DNA of 64,000 nucleotides, from assembly GCF_017603825.1 (NCBI RefSeq), contig NZ_CP072014.1:1674001-1738000 (forward strand), read 5' to 3'. Numbering within the stretch: the first letter of the stretch is position 1; each line of letters begins with the position of its first letter. The position numbers and the translations under genes were made by a program. The notes beneath the pieces were generated by a model. It was given only the letters and a program-made list of their open reading frames with translations. It was not told where the DNA came from and did not search any database. Origin of the DNA: Arthrobacter crystallopoietes (GTDB taxonomy: Bacteria > Actinomycetota > Actinomycetes > Actinomycetales > Micrococcaceae). Below, one piece after another: positions 38,871-46,920 of this stretch.

Positions 38871-39305
38871 TTACGCGAGGACGCTCAGCTTGGAGTCCTT
38901 ACGGCCGAAGAGGGCATGATCCACCGAAACGCGTCCGGGGCCCACCAGTGCAAGAGTCAGGGCGGCGGTGCCGAGCAGGAGCACCAGTTCGTAGCCGCCG
39001 TCCATAGCGAACACACCGGCCGGGGCGTGAACAAGGAACAGGGCGCCGAGCATGTTTACGAGCAGCAGGATAGCGACCGGGCGGGTCAGCAGGCCCAGGA
39101 TCAGGGCGATGCCGCCGGCCAGTTCAAGGGTGGCGACAACCGGAGCTGCGACCTCTGCGGCGGGAACACCCATCTGGCCGAAGGAGGCCTGCGTTCCGGC
39201 GATCGTCCATTCGTTGAACTTCTGCCAGCCGTGGGCGGTAAAGAGGAAGCCGAGGACAACGCGCAGGACAGTGCGGGCGGTGGTAGTCAAAGCGAATTTG
39301 TTCAT
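38871..39305 (-). CDS. DoxX-family membrane protein
   Basis: A 144-aa DoxX protein with four helices (TVLRVVLGFLFTAHGWQKF; APVVATLELAGGIALILGL; AILLLVNMLGALFLVHAP; LVLLLGTAALTLALVG). DoxX proteins act in quinone/thiol and oxidative stress; one is repressed with nitroreductases by MhqR in Bacillus. ATG 39305 is preferred. The promoter carries two TTGA-N4-TCAA operators arranged as at the FMN reductase gene 28428, suggesting one shared regulator. Confidence 0.87.
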   Translation of the reverse strand: MNKFALTTTARTVLRVVLGFLFTAHGWQKFNEWTIAGTQASFGQMGVPAAEVAAPVVATLELAGGIALILGLLTRPVAILLLVNMLGALFLVHAPAGVFAMDGGYELVLLLGTAALTLALVGPGRVSVDHALFGRKDSKLSVLA

Positions 39306-39371
39306 GATGTTTTCACCGTTTCTTATGGTCAAAGTATCGGCCGTCGGGAACGAGCGATAAGCATCAATTGA

Positions 39372-39417
39372 TTGACGCTTCAATAAAAGAATGACAGCAA
39401 AACACTTGAAGTGTCAA
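39372..39417 (-). promoter_or_regulatory. paired TTGA-N4-TCAA operators of doxX
   Basis: On the reverse strand TTGACACTTCAA (39417-39406) includes a -35-like TTGACA; 18 bases on is CATTCT, a weak -10. TTGAAGCGTCAA (39383-39372) lies just downstream. Site starts are 34 bases apart, against 32 at the FMN reductase promoter. Confidence 0.68.
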
Positions 39418-39556
39418 GTTAGCTGTCCGCAATCCGGGTCGCCGGGCTCCAGTGCCGTCGTCGCAAATTATGCTGACGTGCCCCGGCGTTCCCGAATGTC
39501 GTCCAGCTTGCCCTGCTACAGTCCGGTTCGGATGCAGTTCGAGAACCAAGGATGAG

Positions 39557-40330
39557 ATGACCAGCACAGCACAAGACGTTCAGGGTTTCGCCGTCGAATG
39601 GTGGGGCAGGATTGCCGCGGGTTTCCGGCAAGGCCCCTCGCTGGATGCGCCGGCGGTAGAGCTGTTGCTCATTCTGTTGGCGGCCTTGATGCTCTCCGTG
39701 CCGCGTCCAATGTGGCGGTACTTCGGGTTGTTCGTAACCGTGGTCCACGAGCTGGGACATGCGTTCGCGGCGCTGACTACGGGGCGGATTGTCAGGGGTA
39801 TCCACCTGCGCTTTGACCATTCCGGTGCGATGATCAGCCGCGGCTCGGGGAGGGCCGCAGCGGCGTGGACGGGCTTCTGGGGTTATCCGGTTCCCGCCGT
39901 CGTCGGGGCCGCGCTGGTGTGGGCTGCTTTCAACGGCTGGTCCTCGCTTGCACTGTCTGTGAGCGCGGTTCTGCTGCTGGTAACGCTGCTGTTCATCCGC
40001 AATGTCCAGGGTGCAGTCATCGCCGTCGGAATGGCGCTCGTCTCCGAGCTGATGGTGTTTTTCGCGCCGCCCGCGTTCCTCGGGCATGCGACTTTGGCCA
40101 TCGGGATTGCGCTGCTGGTCGGGGCGGTTCGGGATTGGCTGAACGTCGTGAGCGTCCATACGCGCCGACGCCAGCTCCTGGGCAACTCCGATGCCTACAT
40201 CCTGTCACGGCGCACAGGCCTTCCCTCCGGTGTGTGGCTGGCCGGTTTCGCCTTGGTGATTGCCGTTTCCTGCGCCGTGGCGGCCGGGACAGCCTGGTCC
40301 GCCGTCGGTCAGTGGGCTTTCCCTGTCTGA
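39557..40330 (+). CDS. M50-type membrane metalloprotease
   Basis: A 257-aa membrane protein with about seven helices. VVHELGHAFAALTTG near residue 62 is the HExxH zinc site of site-2-protease-like M50 enzymes. AAGGA precedes ATG 39557 closely. No anti-sigma factor or PDZ domain is present, so the substrate is unknown. It is divergent from doxX. Confidence 0.8.
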   Translation: MTSTAQDVQGFAVEWWGRIAAGFRQGPSLDAPAVELLLILLAALMLSVPRPMWRYFGLFVTVVHELGHAFAALTTGRIVRGIHLRFDHSGAMISRGSGRAAAAWTGFWGYPVPAVVGAALVWAAFNGWSSLALSVSAVLLLVTLLFIRNVQGAVIAVGMALVSELMVFFAPPAFLGHATLAIGIALLVGAVRDWLNVVSVHTRRRQLLGNSDAYILSRRTGLPSGVWLAGFALVIAVSCAVAAGTAWSAVGQWAFPV

Positions 40331-40470
40331 TGACTGTGGCCGGTCAATGGCCGTCCGGCCGCCCCGGCGGACAGCTGCTGCACCAGCCGCGAAAGTTCAG
40401 GGTCATCGGCGCACACTTCAGGGGCATTTTCGCGCGTCACTGATTCCGGCTCCAACATGAGAGTTCATAC

Positions 40471-40501
40471 AAAAAGGGCGGCCGCCCTGTGGCGGCCGCC
40501 C
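40471..40501 (-). terminator. terminator of the acidic gene 40508
   Basis: On the reverse strand GGGCGGCCGCC, loop ACAG, GGCGGCCGCCC, then five T. Confidence 0.92.
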
Positions 40502-40507
40502 GACTGG

Positions 40508-40846
40508 TCAGCGAGGCTGTGCCGGATTGGATGGATCTCCCTGCGACGGGGGATTGACGGGCGGCCCGGACGTGGCTGGCGATACGGGAGACCCTGTCTG
40601 ATGCCGGCTCACTTCAGGCAGGTCCTGCGCCACGGAACCACTGGGTTCTGCGCCGTTCCGCAATGCCTCGATCCGTTGTTCGAGGACCTGGGTGACCGGC
40701 AGGCGATTGCCATGCTCGCGCTCGTAGGCCAGTAAAGTGCTTACTCCCTGCTCATCCAGCGCCGTAATTCTAGTGGGCAACGTGCCGAGGGGGATGTGAT
40801 CATAGTCGGGCAAGGGGAGTTCGTCATGCTTGGGGGAGTCGTTCAT
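40508..40846 (-). CDS. acidic/Pro-rich hypothetical protein, 112 aa
   Basis: A hydrophilic protein whose first 65 residues look folded (DYDHIPLGTLPTRITALDEQ, STLLAYEREHGNRLPVTQVL), followed by a Pro/Ser/Gly tail. AGGAGG precedes ATG 40846 at standard distance, and a perfect terminator follows. Its promoter has shared element B. Function unknown; similar short proteins are common in Arthrobacter relatives as far as I recall. Confidence 0.75.
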   Translation of the reverse strand: MNDSPKHDELPLPDYDHIPLGTLPTRITALDEQGVSTLLAYEREHGNRLPVTQVLEQRIEALRNGAEPSGSVAQDLPEVSRHQTGSPVSPATSGPPVNPPSQGDPSNPAQPR

Positions 40847-40929
40847 ACTTCCTCCTGAGTCGTGGACACCGGAATGAATCGTTCCCCGCCGCCGCTGGTC
40901 CGCGAATCAGGACCGTGGCGGAGGTTCCT

Positions 40930-40966
40930 ATAACCTAACAGCGTGCCGGGCCGAAAGTAAGGGTAT
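40930..40966 (-). promoter_or_regulatory. shared upstream element, copy B
   Basis: On the reverse strand ATACCCTTA, 17 bases containing CGGCCCGG, then TGTTAGGTTATAG, about 84 bases before ATG 40846. On the forward strand the same DNA reads GCGT-N16-GGGTAT toward the DUF4193 gene. Confidence 0.55.
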
Positions 40967-41069
40967 AAGCTACCTTGGTCCCGGCGGTTCAGGGGAGCTG
41001 CCGGAGGCCCCGAACGGCACTTAAAAACCTAGGAATTATTTACGCGTTCAGTTCGTTGTGCAGGCGATG

Positions 41070-41097
41070 TTGAAATTTTCGCCCGAACAGCTAAAAT
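41070..41097 (+). promoter_or_regulatory. sigma70-type promoter of DUF4193 gene
   Basis: TTGAAA, 16 bases, TAAAAT, ending 53 bases before ATG 41151. The rest of 40967-41069 shows no gene. Confidence 0.65.
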
Positions 41098-41150
41098 GGG
41101 CGCTCACATATAGGTCAAAACACCAATACCATCAGGAGCACTAAACCCGC

Positions 41151-41453
41151 ATGGCAACCGATTACGACGCACCCCGCAACAAGGACGACGACCAGAGCAA
41201 CGAGTCTCTGGAAGCGCTGCAGGCACAGCGCTCCGGTGGTGCAAAGACCGCGCTCATTGACGTTGAGGACTCGGATACTGCCGAGGGTATTGATCTACCC
41301 GGCGCCGATCTTTCCGGCGAAGAGCTTGTTGTCCAGGTCGTTCCGGCACGTGAAGACGAATTCACCTGCTCGTCCTGCTTCCTGGTCCGCCACCGCAGCC
41401 AAGTAGCGCGCGAAAAGAGCGGCGAACTGTACTGCCGCGATTGCGAAGGCTAA
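41151..41453 (+). CDS. DUF4193 zinc-ribbon-like protein
   Basis: A 100-aa actinobacterial DUF4193 protein: acidic N-terminal half, and at the C-terminus FTCSSCFLVRHRSQ ... YCRDCEG, two CxxC pairs likely to hold zinc. Members are broadly conserved in Actinobacteria with no assigned role. AGGAG lies about twelve bases upstream of the ATG, slightly far. A shared terminator follows. Confidence 0.9.
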   Translation: MATDYDAPRNKDDDQSNESLEALQAQRSGGAKTALIDVEDSDTAEGIDLPGADLSGEELVVQVVPAREDEFTCSSCFLVRHRSQVAREKSGELYCRDCEG

Positions 41454-41476
41454 ACAGCTTCGGAGCCAATCACCCC

Positions 41477-41504
41477 AAACCCCGTGCTTATGAGCGCGGG
41501 GTTT
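41477..41504. terminator. terminator overlapping the end of the converging gene
   Basis: AAACCCCG / CGGGGTTT with a 12-base loop. It terminates the DUF4193 gene and overlaps the last codons of the reverse gene ending at 41488. Confidence 0.85.
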
Positions 41505-41856
41505 GTTGGTGAAAGGACACTTTCCAACCGTCCTCGCGCCGGACATACAAGGTGCTGACAAGGGCCGAATATTCCGGCTGGCCGTCGCGATGCGCGGTAA
41601 CGCCGTAGGTTATGACACCTGTTTCCGCAGTGGGCCACAAAACCTGGGGGACTTCGAGCCGGAAGTCCGACCACGGTGCCCCGCTCATGGCCTCGATGGT
41701 CAGTGTCCGGTCTGTCAGGCGTGTCCCGCCGGGCAGAAGCATCACCACCTCCGCGTCCAGTACCGTCTTGTAAAACTCGGCAGCGGTCCGGCCTCCGGAC
41801 GACAGGGCTATCCAGCCGCGTTCTTCGAGTTCGATCAGTTCGTCGCTGGCGTCCAT
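41488..41856 (-). CDS. SnoaL/DUF4440-like NTF2-fold protein
   Basis: A 122-aa NTF2-like protein: MDASDELIELEERGWIALSS at the start, FYKTVLDAEVVMLLPGG, and the terminal STLYVRREDGWKVSFHQQTP typical of DUF4440. These bind small ligands or act as cyclases or isomerases; the role here is unknown. ATG 41856 has GGGGGAG directly upstream. The last codons lie in the terminator hairpin. Confidence 0.75.
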   Translation of the reverse strand: MDASDELIELEERGWIALSSGGRTAAEFYKTVLDAEVVMLLPGGTRLTDRTLTIEAMSGAPWSDFRLEVPQVLWPTAETGVITYGVTAHRDGQPEYSALVSTLYVRREDGWKVSFHQQTPRS

Positions 41857-43545
41857 GGCTCCCCCTAGGTCCGGTAGTGCCAGCACACACCAGCGCGACG
41901 CGCTAGTCAACCACTTTGATGACCCCCATCGCGCCGCGCTCGGCATCCACGAAAGCATATTGACGAACGCATATCCGCCGCCTCCGCGAAGTCAATATCT
42001 TGGCACGACGAGCAACCTTGATTTCCCATGCCGATGGTTGTCCACCCCCGATTCTCCTTATTGTGCGCTTCGTCACGCGGACGGTAGAATCGAATGTATG
42101 TTCGAGTCAATCGTTCCAGCTGAAATGGGGCCGGTGACGCCGGTTCCCGGCGATCCGGGTGCGGTGCTGGTCCGCGGCTGGGCCGCCGGGCTCCCGGACC
42201 TGGACCAGGAGGTTTCCGAGGGGGTGCGGATTGACCGGATCACCGCGATGGAGGAACTCAAGGCCGCCCTGGCTGCCGCGCAGGCCCGGGAGACGGAGGC
42301 GTTTGTTGCCTCCCGCCGGGAGGCCCGGGCCGCGGCCGGGATCTCCGCGGAGAAGCGGGGGCGGGGGCTGGCGAAGGAGGTCGGCCTGGCCCGGAAGGAC
42401 TCCCCGAACCGGGGCGGTAAGCATCTGGGCATGGCGACCACGTTGGTCAGGGAAATGCCGTACACCTATCAGGCGTTGGCCCAGGGCCGGCTGAATGAGT
42501 GGCGGGCGAGCATCCTGGTCCGCGAGACCGCCTGCCTGGCGGTGGAGGACCGCGCCACAGTGGACCGGGAACTGTGTGCTGATCCGACGACGCTGCAAGG
42601 GTGCGGGGATAAACGGATCGGGGCGCTGGCGAAGCAGGCCGCGCTGCGGCTGGACCCGCACGCGGTGGTCCGCCGGGCCGCGAAAGCCGAAACCGGACGC
42701 CATGTTTCCTGCCGTCCGGCGCCGGACACCATGGCCTACGTGAGCGCCCTGCTCCGGTGGTGCAGGGCGTGGCCGTTACCGCCGCCCTGGTCAAGGCGGC
42801 CGACCGGTTGAAGGCGCAGGGCGATGAACGCGGCCGGGGCCAGCTGATGGCCGACATCCTCGTCGAACGCGTCACCGGCCAGCCCGCCCGGAGCCCGGCG
42901 AAAATCGAGGTCCAGTTGGTCATGACCGACCGCACCCTGTTCCAAGGCGACTCCGAGCCGGCCCACCTGGCCGGGTACGGCATCGTCCCCGCCCAATGGG
43001 CCCGCGACCTGCTCCGCACCGAGAACACCGACCACGAGAACGACACCGGCAACGGTGCTGACGGCGTCGGCGCGGACACCATCTGCGCCGGGAACGGCGG
43101 CACAGATCACCCCGCGGCCAGCAGTCCGCTAACGGGACCCGAGGAAGACAAGATCGTTGCCGGCCCCGCGGATGCCGGCAACGGGAACGGTGCTACCGGT
43201 TCCGTACCGCCAAAAACGGACGAACGAATACCGCCGACAGGACCTCCTGGCTCCAGACGTGGCCCCGGCGATGCGGCCGAGGTGGAAGTGTGGGTGCGCC
43301 GGCTGTACACGGCGCCCGGTACCGGGCAGCTGCTCGGGATGGATTCGCGGGCACGGTTGATGCCGGCCGGAATGCAGCGGGTGATCCAGGCCCGGGACCA
43401 GCTCTGCCGCACCCCCTGGTGCGACGCGCCGATCCGCCACCACGACCACGTCGTGCCCTGGCGCGACGCCGGGGACACCAGCGAGGTCAATGGGCAAGGC
43501 CTATGGGCTGCTTAGCGAATTTCGGACAGCGGAATTAGCGGTTTC

Positions 43546-44439
43546 CTATGCTGCCAGGGCTGGCTGCTGGTAACTGTAGTGGACGTTGTTGGGGTACCGG
43601 TAATCGAGTGCGGAATGCCTCCTGCGGGAGTTGTAAAAGCCCTCGATATAGCGGATGACGTCCCTGCGGGCCTGAGTCTTCGTCGCGTAGACCGTGCGGT
43701 AAACACGCTCGTTTTTCAGAGCGGAAAAGAAGGATTCGGCCATCGCGTTATCCCAGCAAACCCCGGTCCGGCCCATCGAGGACCGCATGCCCAGTCCCGC
43801 GACCAGGGCCCGGAACGAGGCGGAGGTGTATTGGCTGCCGCGGTCCGAATGCCAGATCGCGCCGGGCTCGATCACGCTCGTCTCGGCGGCGTTGCGCAAG
43901 GCAGTCTCGACCAGTTCCGCACGAATGTGGTCGGCGATGGCCCAGCCCACGACTTTCTTGGAGTAGCAGTCGATGACGGTGGCCAGATAGACGAAGCCCT
44001 GCCAGGTGTGGATATAGGTGATGTCGCCGACGAACTTGGTCCCGGGCCGGTCCGCGCTGAAGTCCCGCTTCATCAGATCCGGGATCTTTGCCGCAGCGTC
44101 GGCATCGGCCTCGGTCGTGGTCCTGAACGGGCGCGGCTGGCACGGGATGAGGTTCTCATCGCGCATGATCTGGCGCACCAGCTCCGGCGAACACCCGGTG
44201 CCCTCGTCGGCCAGATCGGCGTGGATCCGCCGGTAGCCGTAGGTGCCGTCGGATCGTGTGAAGAAGTGCCGCACGCGGGCGGTGAGCGCCTGCCGGCGGG
44301 CCGCGGTGGCCGAGAGCGGGCGGGAGAGCCAGTTATAGAAACCGGACGCGGAGACGCCAAGCCACCGGCACATCTTCACCACCGGACTGGTGCCGGCAGG
44401 GTCGTTGCGCTGGGAGTCGATGAATTCATACTTCGCCAC
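43546..44439 (-). CDS. IS3-family transposase OrfB (DDE integrase domain)
   Basis: A 297-aa transposase catalytic part. HTH_21-like start (PVVKMCRWLGVSASGFYNWL) and the DDE triad: GTKFVGDITYIHTW, IWHSDRGSQYTS and CWDNAMAESFFSALKNE. GTG 44439 overlaps the orfA stop (TAGTG). It is in the -1 frame relative to orfA, so it is probably made mainly as an OrfAB fusion by slippage on A7 at 44472-44478. Confidence 0.95.
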   Translation of the reverse strand: MAKYEFIDSQRNDPAGTSPVVKMCRWLGVSASGFYNWLSRPLSATAARRQALTARVRHFFTRSDGTYGYRRIHADLADEGTGCSPELVRQIMRDENLIPCQPRPFRTTTEADADAAAKIPDLMKRDFSADRPGTKFVGDITYIHTWQGFVYLATVIDCYSKKVVGWAIADHIRAELVETALRNAAETSVIEPGAIWHSDRGSQYTSASFRALVAGLGMRSSMGRTGVCWDNAMAESFFSALKNERVYRTVYATKTQARRDVIRYIEGFYNSRRRHSALDYRYPNNVHYSYQQPALAA

Positions 44440-44735
44440 TACCGTGGCTCCCGTGCAAAGTATGCTGCGGCTTTTTTTAGGAACGCGGCCTCGGCTTTCA
44501 GCTCGCGGTTTTCGCGCTCGAGTTCCTTGAGCCTTGCTCGTTCGGAGACGCTCAGGGCCTCGTCCTCATCGGGCACGTTTCCGGCGTTACGGTATTTCTT
44601 CAGCCAGGTCCGCAGAGTCTCGGCCCCGACGCCGTTCTCCTCGGCAACGGATTTGATTGTCTTGGAGGTTGTGATGACCTCCTGGCACAGATCGTCCTTG
44701 AATTCCTGGGTGAACCGTCGTTGTGATGCAGACAT
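44439..44735 (-). CDS. IS3-family transposase OrfA
   Basis: A 98-aa DNA-binding subunit: HTH (KTIKSVAEENGVGAETLRTWLKK) and a leucine-zipper-like tail (ARLKELERENRELKAEAAFL). The codons CTA AAA AAA GCC near the end form the A7G slippery site used for -1 frameshifting in IS3 elements. Confidence 0.93.
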   Translation of the reverse strand: MSASQRRFTQEFKDDLCQEVITTSKTIKSVAEENGVGAETLRTWLKKYRNAGNVPDEDEALSVSERARLKELERENRELKAEAAFLKKAAAYFAREPR

Positions 44736-45066
44736 TCTGCACGTTCCTCATTTCAGTAGTCCCTCTAATTTTATGAGGGTCCACTGTCCGAAATCTCTAG
44801 GCTCCCCACTATGCGAAGCATGCAACCTCGCGAAAGAAGCCGACGGCTGGCACACCCAAACTGTCCCCGGCCCACGGCACACCGTGGAAACCACCACCCC
44901 CACCGGGCACACCTACCAATCCACCGCACCAGCACTGCCCGGCACACCACCGGCACCGGCAACAGAGCAGCCGGACGAGCTGCCCGAGCCGCTGTCAATC
45001 TTCGAACAGGCGCTCGGCCGCATCGACTTCCTCTACCGCCCCGCCGCATAACAGGCAAGCAGGCAG

Positions 45067-45885
45067 TTAGTCGTTTGCGCTCCTCAGGTGGATGGCTGCT
45101 TCCGGCGTCGCCACCCTGAAACTGAAGGACTGTTCAAGGTAGAGGTAGACGTTATCGGCGTCGTGATGGTCGTAGCCAACGGAGAGGTCCTGCCCGGACT
45201 CGAACAAAAAGTCGCCGCCCCGCAGACTCATCACCACTGCGCCGCGAACCCCGGGTGCCCACACAATGGGTCCTTCAAGGATCCGGCGAAGATGCTCGGA
45301 CAGAAGGTAACCGCCGCGTTCGGCTGTCTCTACCACGGCTGTGTAGTGGCCCGGCCCGAGAGCCAGACCGAAGGGTCCACCGATGCCCGCCTTCAGCAGC
45401 ACCGCGACAGCCTTTGCAATGCGCTTCGGATAGTCGTTGAAATCTTCCACGCGGGGAACCGGCGGGTGCGGGCTGGCCTCGGTAATCCCCTCGATGCCCG
45501 CCTGCTCCCAACCGTGGAAGACCGCTACGTTTTCCGCACTGGCTATTTTATGGGCAGCCTCGTGCAGGTTGCTCAGATCCACGTCCACTGCGCCGCGGTC
45601 ATTGTCCAGCAGCTCGGAGCGGGAGACGTTGAATTCCGCGCGCATTTCGACCAACGGCAGGACGCGCCGTCGGCGGGCAGCAATGCCATTATCATCGGTG
45701 CCGGGCAGGGGCTCTGTCCGGCCTACGTTGGTGGCCGAATAGTCCCAGCCGAGCGGCCCGAAGAAATCGACAAGCTTCCTTGCACCGAGGGCAACGGTCA
45801 ACCGCTGCTTGGCCTCGGTATCGAGCAGCCGCCAGCCGCCGTCTGTAATCGGGGCGTGCTCGCGCAGGAGGTGGTTCATCGTCAT
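45067..45885 (-). CDS. encapsulin shell protein (family 1, linocin M18 type)
   Basis: A 272-aa HK97-fold shell protein that self-assembles into a nanocompartment. Family matches: MNHLLREHAPITDGGWRLLD, the ARKLVDFFGPLGW E-loop region, HEAAHKIASAENVAVFHGWE, GIGGPFGLALGPGHYTAVVE, and IVWAPGVRGAVVMSLRGGDF. AAGGAG lies eight bases before ATG 45885, which overlaps the cargo gene stop by ATGA. With the ferritin-like cargo it is expected to store iron and protect from oxidative stress. It lies just past the IS-split HNH gene. Confidence 0.95.
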   Translation of the reverse strand: MTMNHLLREHAPITDGGWRLLDTEAKQRLTVALGARKLVDFFGPLGWDYSATNVGRTEPLPGTDDNGIAARRRRVLPLVEMRAEFNVSRSELLDNDRGAVDVDLSNLHEAAHKIASAENVAVFHGWEQAGIEGITEASPHPPVPRVEDFNDYPKRIAKAVAVLLKAGIGGPFGLALGPGHYTAVVETAERGGYLLSEHLRRILEGPIVWAPGVRGAVVMSLRGGDFLFESGQDLSVGYDHHDADNVYLYLEQSFSFRVATPEAAIHLRSAND

Positions 45886-46283
45886 GGTCGTGACTCCTTC
45901 AGGCTGCCGATTCCCAAGGACGGATCCGAAGCCGCCGTCGCCGGCTGCGCCGCGCTGGCTCCGCTACCTTCAGTGGCGGCTTTTTCGGCGGCTTCGCCAT
46001 TCGTGACAATATCGCCACCTTGGAAGAGGATTCCGCGGGCAATCTCCCGCCACACGGGCTTGGCTCGGAAGAGATGCTCAAGCTCCATGCTGAAGTGCTT
46101 GTATTCCTCGGTCAGAGAGTTATTCATGATGTTCCGGGCGGCGGCGTCAGGCTCCACGGAAATCCGCTGCTCATACCAGCCGATGGCCTCGGCTTCCTCG
46201 GTGAGATTGGCGCACATCCGGGCAAAGGTGCGTGTCTCGGCAGAGAGTTCTTCCGGCGGCTCATGGTATTGGTCAAAGCCCAT
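45882..46283 (-). CDS. encapsulated ferritin-like cargo protein (EncFtn type)
   Basis: A 133-aa ferroxidase-type protein. The EncFtn core reads LTEEAEAIGWYEQRIS, then NIMNNSLTEEYKHFSMELEH and KPVWREIARGILF, carrying the iron-binding Glu/His residues. A flexible Ala/Ser/Thr linker leads to the C-terminal tag DPSLGIGSLKESRP, matching the consensus LGIGSLK cargo-loading peptide of encapsulins. AAGGA precedes ATG 46283. It overlaps the shell gene by four bases. Confidence 0.94.
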   Translation of the reverse strand: MGFDQYHEPPEELSAETRTFARMCANLTEEAEAIGWYEQRISVEPDAAARNIMNNSLTEEYKHFSMELEHLFRAKPVWREIARGILFQGGDIVTNGEAAEKAATEGSGASAAQPATAASDPSLGIGSLKESRP

Positions 46284-46375
46284 CAGCAATCCTTCGACGA
46301 GTGTCTGCGGAATCCTTGCTTACTTGCCAGCCTATCTGCGCGGCCCGGCCATGACTACCCCGGATTGCCCGGAGT

Positions 46376-46795
46376 TTAGCCTTCCCACCCCAAGTTCCGC
46401 GCCATCCGCTGCAGCACGTCAATGGTGGCCGAATACTCCTGATCGGAAATGCCTTCGGTGACCTGTTTGCGGTTCCGGTCCACCACATCCCCCAGCAGCG
46501 CCAGGCTGTTGCGTCCCAGCTCGGTCAGCGAGTATTTGCCGTCGTCGTCGTTAATCCAATTGCTTTCCAACAGTTCGTCCAAATGCTCGGTGGAGGACTC
46601 TTCGGCGGTCTGGCTGAAGAAGGGCTTGAGCGATTCATTCAGCTCCGCCGCCGTGGCGGGGGCCTCGGCCAGCAGGTTCATGATCTGCCATTGCCGGCGG
46701 GTCACGCCGTGCTCCTCCACTGTCGCGTCGAACTGCTCGTTGATCAGTCCGTCAACCAGTCTGAGCCAGAATCCAATGGGTCGATTAGCAGCCAT
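46376..46795 (-). CDS. MarR-like winged-helix regulator
   Basis: A 139-aa MarR-type protein: RPIGFWLRLVDGLINEQFDA, then GVTRRQWQIMNLLAEAPATA (winged helix start) and LDELLESNWINDDDGKYSLTELG (wing). It is transcribed toward the encapsulin operon, 92 bases upstream of the ferritin gene, so it may regulate it or merely be a neighbour. ATG 46795 is preferred. Its own promoter lacks the TTGA-N4-TCAA sites found at doxX. Confidence 0.8.
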   Translation of the reverse strand: MAANRPIGFWLRLVDGLINEQFDATVEEHGVTRRQWQIMNLLAEAPATAAELNESLKPFFSQTAEESSTEHLDELLESNWINDDDGKYSLTELGRNSLALLGDVVDRNRKQVTEGISDQEYSATIDVLQRMARNLGWEG

Positions 46796-46862
46796 GTCCC
46801 CACCATACAAAGCCACGTCAAGACCCAAAAGAGTACGACGGCGGTGCCCCCGCCGTCGTAAG

Positions 46863-46893
46863 CCTTGCTGGGGTGCTGGTCGGCTTATAGCGT
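46863..46893 (+). promoter_or_regulatory. shared upstream element, weak copy D
   Basis: CCTTG, 17 bases, TTATAGCGT, ending 27 bases before ATG 46921. Same spacing as copies A-C, with a weaker match. Confidence 0.3.
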
Positions 46894-46920
46894 GAAGGCG
46901 TACCCATCGAGGAGGACCGC

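Larger units (their letters stand above)
43504..44808 (-). mobile_element. IS3-family insertion sequence, 1305 bp
   Basis: Ends are TG...CA. The terminal inverted repeats share TGGG at the tip and ATTTCGGACAG further in (left TGGGCTGCTTAGCGA..., right end reversed TGGGGAGCCTAGAG...). The target duplication is CTA (43501-43503 and 44809-44811). It carries orfA and orfB in the reverse direction, with an A7 slippage site. Inserted in the HNH gene. Intact frames suggest it may still be active. Confidence 0.95.
42098..45051 (+). pseudogene. DUF222/13E12-type HNH endonuclease gene, frameshifted and split by an IS
   Basis: Three pieces of one gene. 42098-42755 encodes the DUF222 part (ends TMAYVSALL). 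The frame then changes at about 42754, where CTCCGG probably lost one C, and 42757-43503 continues with [18 protein letters not shown] to [22 protein letters not shown]. The IS3 element 43504-44808 interrupts the HNH motif; 44812-45051 completes it with CEACNLAKEADGW. Joining across the 3-base duplication CTA restores the reading frame exactly. 13E12-type genes are frequent repeats in actinobacterial genomes. Confidence 0.92.
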
